DNA from: Propionibacteriaceae bacterium
Lineage (GTDB): Bacteria; Actinomycetota; Actinomycetes; Propionibacteriales; Propionibacteriaceae
DNA length: 64,000 nucleotides
Reading direction: 5' to 3'
Assembly: GCA_030532575.1 (NCBI GenBank)
Contig: JAUNKV010000001.1
Coordinates: 186,001-250,000, forward strand
Of the stretch, positions 9,470-18,335 are shown one piece after another; positions within the stretch are counted from its first letter, which is position 1; every line of letters begins with the position of its first letter. The position numbers and the translations under genes were made by a program. Below the pieces are notes generated by a model. The model was not told where the DNA came from. It saw only the letters and a program-made list of their open reading frames with translations, and made no database searches.

Positions 9470-10387
9470 TCAACCGAGAAAAGCGAGCAGCTCATCCCGG
9501 GTCGGTGGATTGGCCCCCTGCCGGGTGCACACCAGGGCTGCAGCGGCGGCTCCCCAGCGCAGCGCCTCCTCCACGTCGTCAGGTCGCTGCGCGAAGCGGG
9601 CCAGAAAACCTGCCATGAAGGTGTCCCCGGCGCCGACGGTGTCCACCAGCTCGATCACGTGCCCGGGCACCCGGTACTCCCGGCCATCCGGTTTGACCGC
9701 CACAGCACCGTCAGCCCCCAGGGTCACGATGAACATCGACAGCCCGTACTCGGTGCACCAGGCGTGGGCATAGGGCAGTGGATCCTCGTCATCGACCAGC
9801 CAGCAGATGTCCTCATCACTGGCCTTGACGATCCCGGCAGCGGTTCCCACCGCCTGCAGCAGCGCCTCCACCTTCATGAAGTACTCCCCCCGGTCCGGGA
9901 TGACGCTGGGCCTGACATTGATGTCGAAGCTCAGTGAGGCCGGGGTGGAGCGGATGAACTCGAGGAGGGCGGCATCTCCGGGCCCCACCACGGCACCGAC
10001 GGAGCCGAAATGGAGCCAATCCTCCTCCGTCAGGTGCGGGAACTCATGGGGTTGCCACCCGAAGTTGGAGGTCCCGGGAAAGTGGAAGGTGTAGCTGGCC
10101 TTCCCCTCATGGTCGAGGGAGACCACCGCGACCGAGGTCGGGTCCTGGCTTCGCACGGCCAGATCGGTGGCCACACCGTTGCCCTGGATGTAGGCCTCCA
10201 GCTGTGCGCCGAAGGCATCGTTGCTCAGCCGCCCGAGGAAGTGACTGTCCTCCCCCAGCCGGGCCAGGCCGATGGCGGTGTTCATGGGGCCGCCACCACA
10301 CAGTGCTGCCCATCGGCTCTCGGCCGGGGAGATGGTTTTCACTGGCATCAGGTCGATCAGTGCCTCACCGCACACAACGAAACGCAT
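9470..10387 (-). CDS. PfkB-family carbohydrate kinase (fructokinase-like)
   Basis: Cytosolic ATP-dependent sugar kinase of the ribokinase/PfkB fold, 305 residues. It begins VVCGEALIDLMPV, has the substrate-binding GGGPMNTAIGLARLG segment, and the C-terminal PfkB signature DTVGAGDTFMAGFL with the catalytic Asp. The exact sugar cannot be told; the N-terminal GEALIDL is fructokinase-like. ATG at 10387 starts at the conserved strand. It stands alone, without a sugar transporter or regulator nearby. Confidence 0.88.
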   Translation of the reverse strand: MRFVVCGEALIDLMPVKTISPAESRWAALCGGGPMNTAIGLARLGEDSHFLGRLSNDAFGAQLEAYIQGNGVATDLAVRSQDPTSVAVVSLDHEGKASYTFHFPGTSNFGWQPHEFPHLTEEDWLHFGSVGAVVGPGDAALLEFIRSTPASLSFDINVRPSVIPDRGEYFMKVEALLQAVGTAAGIVKASDEDICWLVDDEDPLPYAHAWCTEYGLSMFIVTLGADGAVAVKPDGREYRVPGHVIELVDTVGAGDTFMAGFLARFAQRPDDVEEALRWGAAAAALVCTRQGANPPTRDELLAFLG

Positions 10388-10416
10388 GGCTCCAACTCTA
10401 GACCCCGTTGGCCCCA

Positions 10417-11343
10417 TCACATGAGGTGATCCGGACGAGGCGGTGGGGTGGCTCGCCGATGCAGGTCCTCCAGGACGGGCAGGAGCGGGTGCCACGGTGC
10501 CATGCGATCAAGCTGGGCCAGGCACTCGGCCAGCTGTGCTCCCCTGGCAGCCATCCAGCAGGCGAAGGCCAGCAGGGCCAGGACATCTGCGGCATCAGGG
10601 TCCGCGACGCTGCGTCTCGCCTCCGCCAGACGATCAGCGAGTCTGTTCGCCGACGAGGGGTTGAGCTCGTCGAGCACCTGGAGGGCCAAGGCCTCGTCCT
10701 GCACCAGCAGCGCCAGGGTCACGGCGTCCTCAACCTCCAACGGCTCCGATCGGATCAGCAGTTCATGGAGCATCAGCTCAGCGGGCCCATCCGCGTTCAG
10801 CTCCGCAAGGCGCTCCCGAACCTCATGGGTGACCTGGCGCAGGGCCCCGGGGTCCGCCGGGCCTCTGACCGGGGCCACTGCCTCGTCGCGGTCGGCGGCG
10901 ACGGCGAAGCCCTGGAAAACCGCCGAGGCCATCACCTGTGAGGCCATCGGGTCCCACGGCGTGGGCTCCTGATCAGCCAGGGGCATCCCCGCCAGATCCC
11001 AGAACCGGCTGTCGTCGGCCACCAGTGCTGTCACCACCCAGCCGGCGAGTTCCTCCAGCAGGAAGCGCAGCGTCGCCTCGTGGGCGAAGGGGCTGCTGCT
11101 GTAGGCCAGCAGCACCAGGGCATCGACCTGGGACTGCTCGATGGCCGAGGCGAGCTGAGCCAGCAGGGCAGGTGTTCCCAGCGGCAGCCGGTCGAGGTCC
11201 GCGCGGGCGCAGAACTCCACCGTGGTGTCGGCCATGCCCATCAGGACACAGGATTCGCGCGGGTGGAAGCCGAGGATCACCCCGGGCACGGTGAGCAGGT
11301 CGTGGGGCGAGCTGCTACGGATTCTTGCGTGTTGTGCTCTCAT
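10417..11343 (-). CDS. DUF4192 domain-containing protein
   Basis: A 308-residue protein of the actinobacterial DUF4192 family, function unknown. Visible features are the N-terminal LLTVPGVILGFHPRESCVLMG, ALVLLAYSSSPFAHEA, and Ala/Leu-rich C-terminal helices ending LLPVLEDLHRR. No signal peptide or membrane helix. The ATG at 11343 is 11 nt downstream of the same 27-bp element that precedes comEA, so it may belong to the same regulon. Expected to be cytosolic. Confidence 0.85.
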   Translation of the reverse strand: MRAQHARIRSSSPHDLLTVPGVILGFHPRESCVLMGMADTTVEFCARADLDRLPLGTPALLAQLASAIEQSQVDALVLLAYSSSPFAHEATLRFLLEELAGWVVTALVADDSRFWDLAGMPLADQEPTPWDPMASQVMASAVFQGFAVAADRDEAVAPVRGPADPGALRQVTHEVRERLAELNADGPAELMLHELLIRSEPLEVEDAVTLALLVQDEALALQVLDELNPSSANRLADRLAEARRSVADPDAADVLALLAFACWMAARGAQLAECLAQLDRMAPWHPLLPVLEDLHRRATPPPRPDHLM

Positions 11344-11354
11344 GTTCACAACAT

Positions 11355-11381
11355 GGGCACGCTCACCCCCTGAGTGGTCAC
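11355..11381 (-). promoter_or_regulatory. 27-bp element upstream of DUF4192 gene, shared with comEA
   Basis: Second copy of the comEA-upstream element: 24 of 27 bases identical and the same 11-nt distance to the start codon. The 11-nt spacers differ (ATGTTGTGAAC here, ACAGTGTTGAT at comEA) but both have a TGTTG core that could be a -10 region of a leaderless transcript. Confidence 0.65.
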
Positions 11382-11438
11382 GAACCCCACGAGATCGGGC
11401 CTTCTGTTGACAACCCAGCAAGGTATCGTGGTGGCACC

Positions 11439-12035
11439 ATGAGCACACACTGGCAGCCACCCCAACCACAGGGACGAGACCCTCGCACCCCCTTCGGCTC
11501 CCCGCAACAGCCGATGCCGCAGCCTGCGCCACAGATTCAGGACTATCAGGAGCCGCGTGGCAGCCTGGGTCGGACACTGCTCATCGTGGTCGTCGTGGTC
11601 GCGGTGATCGGCGCTGTGCTGTACGGCCTCCAGGTGATCGGTGGTGAGCCCCAGGCACAGTCCTCCGCCTCACCTTCGGCGCACCGCACCGCTCCCAGCA
11701 TGGCGGCCTCCTCGCTCGGTGCCAGTACCACCTCGGTGGCCTTCGACAGCTATGGCAAGGGGACCTTCGAGATCCTGAACTCCGCCTGGGGGAACAAGGG
11801 CCTGGAGGTCGAGGTCCAGATCACACTCACCGAGGGGCAGGGGACCTACAGCGTCTATGCGTTCCACAATGATTCGATGACCAGCGCCGACCCCACCACG
11901 GGAGAGCCGATCACCGTGTTCTCCGGGGAGACGAAGACTGCCACCTACCTGTTCGACCTGCCGCGCGGGGAAGGCACGCTCGTGCTCGCCACCTCCAGCG
12001 GGACCCCGATCACGGCCTTGATCCTCAAGGGGTGA
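11439..12035 (+). CDS. Membrane-anchored protein of unknown function
   Basis: 198 residues: a Pro/Gln-rich cytoplasmic N-terminus (STHWQPPQPQGRDPRTPF), one membrane helix around TLLIVVVVVAVIGAVLYGL, a Ser/Ala linker, and an extracellular beta-rich domain (FEILNSAWGNKGLEVEVQIT to TLVLATSSGTPITALILKG) that resembles DUF4352-like folds; this resemblance is only by eye. ATG at 11439 opens the Pro-rich segment typical of such actinobacterial proteins. Divergent from the DUF4192 gene; its 3' end overlaps the convergent transporter gene by 11 bp. Confidence 0.72.
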   Translation: MSTHWQPPQPQGRDPRTPFGSPQQPMPQPAPQIQDYQEPRGSLGRTLLIVVVVVAVIGAVLYGLQVIGGEPQAQSSASPSAHRTAPSMAASSLGASTTSVAFDSYGKGTFEILNSAWGNKGLEVEVQITLTEGQGTYSVYAFHNDSMTSADPTTGEPITVFSGETKTATYLFDLPRGEGTLVLATSSGTPITALILKG

Positions 12036-12948
12036 GCGCAGCTTCAGCGGCCTTCTCGCGCTCGGCCACGGCATCGGGGTGGTCCTTCGAGAGCATCACG
12101 ACCCCGTAGACGGCCACGGCACCGGAGAGGATCATGCCGATGGAGGGGCCGAGTCCCATGCCACTGCCCTCTCCGAGGACGAACAGCCCGAACAGCACAG
12201 CCACGAAGGGATCAACCGTCGTCATGGTGCCCACCGTGATCTCGGCCGGCCCTGAGGCGTAGCCCTGCTGGATCATCCACACCCCCAGGCCGTAGCAGGC
12301 CATCATGTAGCCGATGACCACCAGCGTCGTGGGGTGGAAGAGGTGGAATTCACCGGACTGGACCATGTTCATGGCGGCCTTCATCATCCCGGAGGCCAAG
12401 CCGTAGAAGATGGCCCCCACCGAGGACCACAGCATCGCCTTGGCCCACGGAGCGGCCTTCTTCGCCGCGAAGAGCGACAGCACCGCGCAGATCACGCACA
12501 CCGCCACGAAGGACCAGGTGACCGGCATGAATCCGAACTGCTTCTCGCCACGCGCGAACAGGGAGGAGAAGATGGTGAAACCCACCACGCCGATCACCGT
12601 CACACCGACGGCACGCCACACCCGCAACGAGATCTGGTGACCGTGGATGCGGGAGGCCAGCAGCACCGACCAGGGAACGGCGAGGATACCGACCGGCTGC
12701 ACCACCGCGACCGGGGCCATCGTCAGCGCCCACAGGTGGAGGGCGGCCCCCAGCAGCACGCACAGCAGACCGAGCATCCACTTCGGGATGAGGAAGAGCT
12801 TGAGCAACCCCATCAGGGTCAACTTGTTCGAGGATGCCGTGGCCCCTGGAGCGAAGGTGGACTTCACGCCGAGATGCTGCAGCGTCGCCCCGCTGGCGAA
12901 GAGGAAGGAGGAGAGGACCTGGAGGCCAATTGCCAACGGGATGTTCAC
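12025..12948 (-). CDS. DMT superfamily (EamA/NIPA-like) transporter
   Basis: 307-residue integral membrane protein with about nine to ten hydrophobic segments, starting NIPLAIGLQVLSSFLFASGA and including PVAVVQPVGILAVPWSVLLA and AEITVGTMTTVDPFVAVLFG, the internally repeated pattern of drug/metabolite transporters. Substrate unknown; the first repeat recalls NIPA-type magnesium transporters and actinobacterial DMT proteins. GTG start at 12948 is preceded by AAAGGTG. The upstream 126 bp to the next gene contain a short palindrome (13028-13041) and nothing else recognisable. Confidence 0.78.
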   Translation of the reverse strand: MNIPLAIGLQVLSSFLFASGATLQHLGVKSTFAPGATASSNKLTLMGLLKLFLIPKWMLGLLCVLLGAALHLWALTMAPVAVVQPVGILAVPWSVLLASRIHGHQISLRVWRAVGVTVIGVVGFTIFSSLFARGEKQFGFMPVTWSFVAVCVICAVLSLFAAKKAAPWAKAMLWSSVGAIFYGLASGMMKAAMNMVQSGEFHLFHPTTLVVIGYMMACYGLGVWMIQQGYASGPAEITVGTMTTVDPFVAVLFGLFVLGEGSGMGLGPSIGMILSGAVAVYGVVMLSKDHPDAVAEREKAAEAALTP

Positions 12949-13074
12949 TCAGGACACCTTTCGGTTCATGTCTTGTCGGTGGCTGTTCGCCTGATTCATC
13001 CTAGGGCCTGAGCTGCCCCGAACACCTCCGACCATGGTCGGGATTTTCCACGGGGCGTCGGCCTGTGGTCTTGG

Positions 13075-14211
13075 TCAGCCGGTGTAGACCACGACCTTGT
13101 CCCCAACGCTCACCTGATCAAAGAGCGAGGCGATGGCCCCCTTGTCCCGGACGTTGACGCAACCGTGGGAGGCTCCCCGGTAGCCGCGGGCGGCGAAGTC
13201 GGAGGAGTAGTGCACGGCCTGGCCACCGGAGAAGAACATCGCGTATGGCATCGGGGAGCCGTACTCCTTGGACACGTGGTTGCGGGACTTCCATCCCACC
13301 GAGAAGGAGCCGTTGCGCGTCGGGGTGGTCTCCGAGCCGAACCTCACGTCGAGCACCACCTGGATCTGCCCGTCGATCACCCAGGCCAGTTTGCGCTGCT
13401 TCTTCGAGATGCACAGCACCCGGCCACTCAGGCAGCGGTCATCCAAGGCCATCCCGGCCGCCTGCTTCCTCTCCGGCACCACGTTGTTCTTCTCGTCCTC
13501 GGTGGGTTTGCGGGTCATGGCGTGCAGTCGGTCGAGAGTGCGCTGGTCCACCTCGCCGGTGACGGGGATCTGGCGCTTCTGCTGGAAGCCGCGCACGGCC
13601 TCCGCCGTGCCCTCCCCGTAGCTGCCGTCAATGGGTTTGCCGTACCAGCCGACCTGCTTCAGCCGGGCCTGGAGGTCACGCACCTTGTCCCCTTCGGCTC
13701 CGTTCTTGAGCAGCGCGGGACCGGGCACGAGGATGTTGTGCTTTTCCTCGTGAGTGGGCTGACGGGTCATGCCGGTCAGCGCATCCCAGGTGGCCTGGTC
13801 GACGTGGCCGAGCACCGGCAGGCCGCGTTTGCCCTGGAATCCCTCCACCGCGAGCTGGGTGGTCTCGTCGAACTGGCCGGTGATCTTCCCCTCGTACCAG
13901 TCGATCTGCAGCAGCCGGTGCTGCAGATCACGGATTTCCTCCCCGCTGTCGCCAGGCGAGTACACCGCCTGGACGACCGCGGGGGTGGGGACGACCTCGG
14001 TCTGCGGTTCGGCCGCCACCTCGGTGGCCTCGAAGGTCGGGTCCACGCTCGGCACGACCTCGGAGGCGGGCTCCTCGGTGACGGTCTCGGTGGGGGCGGA
14101 CGTCACCTCCTGGGCCGGAACCGCGGTCTCAGGCATCATCGGGAGTTCACGGGCACACCCGGCCACGGCAAGCATGGCCAACAGGGGCAGGACGACGAGA
14201 CGACGACGCAT
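13075..14211 (-). CDS. L,D-transpeptidase lipoprotein with two peptidoglycan-binding domains
   Basis: Cell-wall cross-linking enzyme (YkuD fold) anchored as a lipoprotein. 378 residues: signal with lipobox LAVAGC near residue 20, Thr/Glu/Val-rich linker, two PG_binding_1 repeats (~84-140 and ~168-225; DLQHRL and DLQARL) separated by similar linkers (MTRQPTHEEKHN and MTRKPTEDEKNN), and a C-terminal YkuD domain ending with SHGCVNVRD, catalytic Cys near residue 351. ATG at 14211 has GAAGG nine bases upstream; a TTG three codons earlier is less likely. Monocistronic. Confidence 0.92.
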   Translation of the reverse strand: MRRRLVVLPLLAMLAVAGCARELPMMPETAVPAQEVTSAPTETVTEEPASEVVPSVDPTFEATEVAAEPQTEVVPTPAVVQAVYSPGDSGEEIRDLQHRLLQIDWYEGKITGQFDETTQLAVEGFQGKRGLPVLGHVDQATWDALTGMTRQPTHEEKHNILVPGPALLKNGAEGDKVRDLQARLKQVGWYGKPIDGSYGEGTAEAVRGFQQKRQIPVTGEVDQRTLDRLHAMTRKPTEDEKNNVVPERKQAAGMALDDRCLSGRVLCISKKQRKLAWVIDGQIQVVLDVRFGSETTPTRNGSFSVGWKSRNHVSKEYGSPMPYAMFFSGGQAVHYSSDFAARGYRGASHGCVNVRDKGAIASLFDQVSVGDKVVVYTG

Positions 14212-14274
14212 GAGGAGCAACCTTCCTTCGCAAGGGGGAGGCCAGAAGAATGCCGCAGGGAATTCTAGCCATCT

Positions 14275-14979
14275 TCAGTGACTGCTGGAAGACGAACCGC
14301 TGTCGGTCCTCAAAAGTCGTCTACGACTCTCAAGGTCCGGCAGGACTGATCCGACCAGAGCCCAGAAGTCAGCGCTGTGGTTGGGATGCGCGAGGTGGGC
14401 GAGTTCGTGGATGACCACGTACTCCAACGCCTCAACCGGAAACCGGGCCAACCCCACGTTGAGGGTGATGGCGCGGCTGCGGTGATTGCATGATCCCCAG
14501 CGGCTCTTCATCTGACGGTATTTGATTGTTGATGGTTCCGGTACCGCCATGAGCGGCACATAGGTGGAGACGATCCTCGGCACCAAAAGGTTCACCTCTG
14601 CGGCACGAAATCGTGCCAGGGCCTTCTCCGCTGCCGCATCATCCGGGCAGCGAAGGTGCAGCCGTCCCTCCTGCAACCAGGCGCGCGACGGGGTCCCGGG
14701 CCGACGTGTCACCTCGAGCCATCTCCCCCAGTGCCGCACCGCACCGCCATCAGTCAACTGATCGGCCCTGACGGATCGGTGCAGATGCAGGGAGCGCTGC
14801 CTGCTGATCCAGGCGTGCCGCTCATGGACGAACCGTCGGATCACCTCCACCGGTGTTCCCTGCGGGGCAGAGACCGTGACGACTGCGTCAGGCCCGGGGA
14901 CTCGCATCCGCAGGTTCTTCATGCGCTTCTCGGTGACCTCCACCCGCAACTCCCCCACGGCCAGGACACGATTTCGCAT
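14275..14979 (-). CDS. YgjP/SprT-like M48-type metallopeptidase domain protein
   Basis: Cytosolic zinc metallopeptidase-like protein (DUF45/YgjP family). It has the WGSCNHR segment followed by the HELAHLAHPNHS zinc motif with the third ligand in the following His, the family hallmark. ATG at 14979 gives 234 residues; an in-frame GTG at 15000 would add seven. A Ser-rich C-terminus is a small oddity. It is the last gene of the four-gene leftward operon with the permease and the SbcCD-like pair. Substrate unknown. Confidence 0.82.
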   Translation of the reverse strand: MRNRVLAVGELRVEVTEKRMKNLRMRVPGPDAVVTVSAPQGTPVEVIRRFVHERHAWISRQRSLHLHRSVRADQLTDGGAVRHWGRWLEVTRRPGTPSRAWLQEGRLHLRCPDDAAAEKALARFRAAEVNLLVPRIVSTYVPLMAVPEPSTIKYRQMKSRWGSCNHRSRAITLNVGLARFPVEALEYVVIHELAHLAHPNHSADFWALVGSVLPDLESRRRLLRTDSGSSSSSH

Positions 14980-15006
14980 CTGAGGATTGTTGCACGTCAC
15001 GGCCCC

Positions 15007-15756
15007 TCAGGTCTTATCAGTGCAAGGCAGCTGGCAACTCCGCCCTGTCAAGGTGCTGAAGATGGTCGCTGAGACAGCCCCACCCATGAGCAGGGCGCTG
15101 AGGACGGTGAGCTGGAACACCGCTGCATCCACCGGGCTGGCACCCCCGAACAGGGACCCGATGAAAGCACCTGGCAAGGTCACCAACCCCGTGTTCCTGG
15201 TCTGGTCCAGATTCGGGATGAGCGCTTCCCTGACTCCCAGGCGCCGCAGCCGGGCCGTCGCGTGGGCGAATGGCGCACCCAACGCAAGCCATCCCTCCAC
15301 CTCGTCACGATGTGCGGACAGGTCAGCAGCCAACCTCCGGGAGACCAGCGTGACGGTGCTCATGGCATTTCCGGTCACGATCCCGGCAACGGCGATCACC
15401 TGCTGGGCGCGAAAGGGCACCAAGCCGAGCACCAGCACCGCGCCGGATGCCGACAGAGCGCCGAGGCACACCGCCACGACGGCGTCACGACGCCCGCTGG
15501 GCAGGGCCACAGCCCGCCTTGATGCAGTCCATGACGCCGTGGAGAGCATGAGTGCGATGAAGGCCAGGGCCAGCAACGGCCACTGGTTCACTCCGCTGAG
15601 CAGGACTGCGATGGCTGTGAGTTGGATCGCAGCACGCACCACGGCGAGGGCCGCTCCCCAGCCGAGCCGCACCCGGTGCAGCTGCAGCACCACCGCTGTC
15701 ACACCCACCAGGGCCATGACCCCGAGGGCGAAGTGCACACCTTCGAGCCACGTCAT
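15007..15756 (-). CDS. FetB-like (UPF0014) ABC permease subunit
   Basis: 249-residue inner-membrane protein with about six to seven hydrophobic helices, including the family-diagnostic GLVPFRAQQVIAVAGIVTGN and LIPNLDQTRNTGLVTLPGAF segments of FetB/UPF0014 permeases, which export iron in E. coli together with the ATPase FetA. No FetA ATPase gene is adjacent; the neighbouring ATPase gene is SbcC-like. The start is two bases downstream of the sbcC-like stop, so it is part of that operon. The role here is inferred from the family only. Confidence 0.85.
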   Translation of the reverse strand: MTWLEGVHFALGVMALVGVTAVVLQLHRVRLGWGAALAVVRAAIQLTAIAVLLSGVNQWPLLALAFIALMLSTASWTASRRAVALPSGRRDAVVAVCLGALSASGAVLVLGLVPFRAQQVIAVAGIVTGNAMSTVTLVSRRLAADLSAHRDEVEGWLALGAPFAHATARLRRLGVREALIPNLDQTRNTGLVTLPGAFIGSLFGGASPVDAAVFQLTVLSALLMGGAVSATIFSTLTGRSCQLPCTDKT

Positions 15757-15758
15757 GC

Positions 15759-18335
15759 TCAGATCCTCACCACGGCGGCCTTCCCGATGTGCCCGAATCT
15801 CTCAGGTTGGCAGCTGAGGATGATGATCTGGGCCCGGGAACCAACATCACCCAGCACCGCCGCCAAGGAACGGATCCGTTCCGGGTCGGCGAAGCCGAGA
15901 GCGTCGTCGATCATCACCGGCGCACCCTCGTCTGGATCAACGAGCTCCGCGCAGGCCAGCCTCCCGATGAGGGCCAGCTGTTCCCTGGCCCCGGCGGACA
16001 GTGCTGCGAAAGGCACCGTGATCCCATTCAGGGTGCGGGAGACCAGGCGCAGCTCAGGGCTGACCTCCACCTCCAGGTCCGCGCCGAAGACCGGCCTCCC
16101 CAAAGCCTCGATCCGCTCCTTGAAGGGGGCGACGTATCGCAGTTGGGCCTGGTCGCGATGGCGGGTCAGGGTTTCTGCGAGCCGGGCCACGGCCCGGGCC
16201 GCGCGGTGCCGGGCCTCCTGGCGTGCGGTGAGGGCTTCGAGCTCCCCGGCGGCACGGTTGAGCAGGTCGTAGGGGCCGGTGGCCATCCGGTCAGCGAGCA
16301 GGGTCTCGATACGCAGCCGCTCAGCCTCCAGCTCGTCCTCCTCTCGCCCCAGCCGCTCGATGAGCGCCTCGGCGTTGGTCAGCCTCAACCGCACCCCTTC
16401 CGCATCGCAGTCCGTCAGTTCCCGTTCCAGTGCGGCCACGGCGGCCACGGCCTCGTCGAGCCGTCTCCGACAGGCGAGCACATCAGCCGCCAGATCAGCG
16501 TCATCCCGACGTGCTCGGGCCGCCTCCAGCCGGAGGGACAGCTCTCGCCCCCTGGCCTTGGCCGCCGCCAGGGTGGCCTCGGCCCTGATGGTGTTCTCCC
16601 TCATCTCGGCGACGTTGTCCTGGGCACTCTGCTGGGCTGCCATCACCCCCTGCAACCGGGCCTCGGCCTCCTTCAGTTCCGCCCGCAGTGCAGGCAGGGC
16701 TTCGACGTTGTCACCATCGGTCGGCTCGGCCAGTTTGGCCAGTTCCTGCAGCGCCTCGACGCGGGCCTCGAGAGCAGCTCGGCTGTCCTCTCCCAACAGC
16801 ACCTTCACCTCGATCTCAGCGGCATCCTGCTCACCGCTCAGCCGGTTGAACTCGGCCATCCGCTGCCTCGCCTCCTCCAGGGAGGTGACCTTCAGCTCTG
16901 CCAGCAGCGCGGCCCGCTCCTCCTCGGCTTCCCGGGAGTCCCGGTCAAGTTCTGAGGCATCGGCATCCGGGGTGATCACCAGGCTCAGCTGTCCGGGGAC
17001 CTCGATCAGCAGCGGGTGACTGACCGGGGTGGCCTCCTGCCTCCCTGGCGGCAGTGGCTCGCCGTCGAGCAGCACCTCCCCCAGCACCTCGAGTTGGTAG
17101 GACGCGGCTGCTGCCTCCAACTTTCCTCGGGCGATGCGGCAGGACACCTCGGCCTCCTCGAGCCGACGCAACACGGCGGCATCGATCCGAGCTGCCTCGC
17201 AGCGTCGCGCTGCCTCGGTTGCCGCCTGTTCGGCGACGCGCAGGCGTTCACGTCGTTTGGCGAGCACCGCCAGCTCCTGGACCGACTGATACCGCCTGGC
17301 AGCCTCCTCCCCCTCGGCGATCCGGCCTCGCACCTGATCAACGGCTCCTCTGGCCGCATCCAGCTCGTCGCGACGCTGCTGCAGTTCCACCTCCGCCCGG
17401 GCCTGCTCGGCCCGGGCGGAGTCGCGGTCCTGGTGCAGCTGGGCCAGGGCCGTCTCCGCCTGGTCGAGATCGGCCACCAGCTCGTCACGGGTGGCCTGTT
17501 CCTGCACAGCACTTCCCAGCGCCTGCTCAGCCAGCCCGGTCTGCTGCTGCGCCGTCGCCACACGCTCGTGCAGCTGTTCCAAGCTACGGTTCTGCTCCAC
17601 GTGAGCCGCATGGTCGTCGTGGGCCTGACGGAGTCGTCGCCCAAGCTCGTCATGCTCCCTGCCCAACTGTTCGTGGCGCGCGGTCAACTCATCCACCTCG
17701 ACACCCAACGCAGCGGCCTGCTCCACCCTGCGCTGCAGCTCCTCAAGCTCACGTTCAGCCCTGAGGTAATCACCGGTCGGCTTCCCTGTCGCGGTGTGGT
17801 AGCGCTGATACTCCTGCTGCACAGCCGCCATCAGGGCGTCGTTGTCGGCCACCGACAGGCGGGCGTCATCGAGGGCCCGGCGAAGCGTCGGCAGGTTGAC
17901 CAGCTGAGCCTGGGCCAAGGACCCACCCTGCGAGACCTCCAGTGCCTCCAGCAGCTGGTCATCGACGTGTTCCCGCATCAATGCCAGGAACCGGTTGTGG
18001 GCCTCCTCCCCCGTCAGTGACTCCTGCCTCGGGCCGCGCACCTCCAGGATGGTCCGGGCTCCCCTGAGCCACTGCTTGGCGTAGATCACGTGGTGGGGAC
18101 CGATGCTGAGCTCGGCCTCCACGGCTGGCCCCTCGTCGCGATGGGCGGGCTTGACCGCCCGGATCGCGGAATGGTTGGAGGAGGACTTGTACTGCCGTAG
18201 CAGCCGCAGTCCTTCCATGAGCGAGGACTTCCCGGCCTCGTTCACTCCTTGGACGACGGTGACGCCGTCGCCGAAGGTCACGGTGCGCTCGAGCGTGCCC
18301 CGGAAGTTTCGCAGGGTGATCTTGTGCAGTCTCAT
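15759..18335 (-). CDS. SbcC/YhaN-like SMC-type AAA ATPase
   Basis: DNA-repair type ATPase of the Rad50/SbcC/YhaN group, 858 residues. N-terminal FRGTLERTV and Walker A GVNEAGKSS (~residues 30-38), a long coiled-coil arm (~165-700) rich in Leu/Glu/Arg/Ala, then the ABC signature LSAGAREQLALIGR (~780) and Walker B VMIDDALGFAD (~806). No CxxC zinc-hook is visible in the arm, so it is closer to YhaN-type than to classic SbcC. The ATG overlaps the nuclease gene stop by 4 bp, typical of a nuclease-ATPase complex. Confidence 0.88.
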   Translation of the reverse strand: MRLHKITLRNFRGTLERTVTFGDGVTVVQGVNEAGKSSLMEGLRLLRQYKSSSNHSAIRAVKPAHRDEGPAVEAELSIGPHHVIYAKQWLRGARTILEVRGPRQESLTGEEAHNRFLALMREHVDDQLLEALEVSQGGSLAQAQLVNLPTLRRALDDARLSVADNDALMAAVQQEYQRYHTATGKPTGDYLRAERELEELQRRVEQAAALGVEVDELTARHEQLGREHDELGRRLRQAHDDHAAHVEQNRSLEQLHERVATAQQQTGLAEQALGSAVQEQATRDELVADLDQAETALAQLHQDRDSARAEQARAEVELQQRRDELDAARGAVDQVRGRIAEGEEAARRYQSVQELAVLAKRRERLRVAEQAATEAARRCEAARIDAAVLRRLEEAEVSCRIARGKLEAAAASYQLEVLGEVLLDGEPLPPGRQEATPVSHPLLIEVPGQLSLVITPDADASELDRDSREAEEERAALLAELKVTSLEEARQRMAEFNRLSGEQDAAEIEVKVLLGEDSRAALEARVEALQELAKLAEPTDGDNVEALPALRAELKEAEARLQGVMAAQQSAQDNVAEMRENTIRAEATLAAAKARGRELSLRLEAARARRDDADLAADVLACRRRLDEAVAAVAALERELTDCDAEGVRLRLTNAEALIERLGREEDELEAERLRIETLLADRMATGPYDLLNRAAGELEALTARQEARHRAARAVARLAETLTRHRDQAQLRYVAPFKERIEALGRPVFGADLEVEVSPELRLVSRTLNGITVPFAALSAGAREQLALIGRLACAELVDPDEGAPVMIDDALGFADPERIRSLAAVLGDVGSRAQIIILSCQPERFGHIGKAAVVRI

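Noticed and set aside
13028..13041. CCGACCATGGTCGG palindrome as terminator or operator
   Set aside because: Perfect but short, with no U-tract on the strand that would use it and no second copy to support an operator.
15007..18335. The SbcC-like ATPase as the FetA partner of the FetB-like permease
   Set aside because: It has the long coiled-coil arms of an SMC-type protein and lacks the compact ABC transporter ATPase layout.
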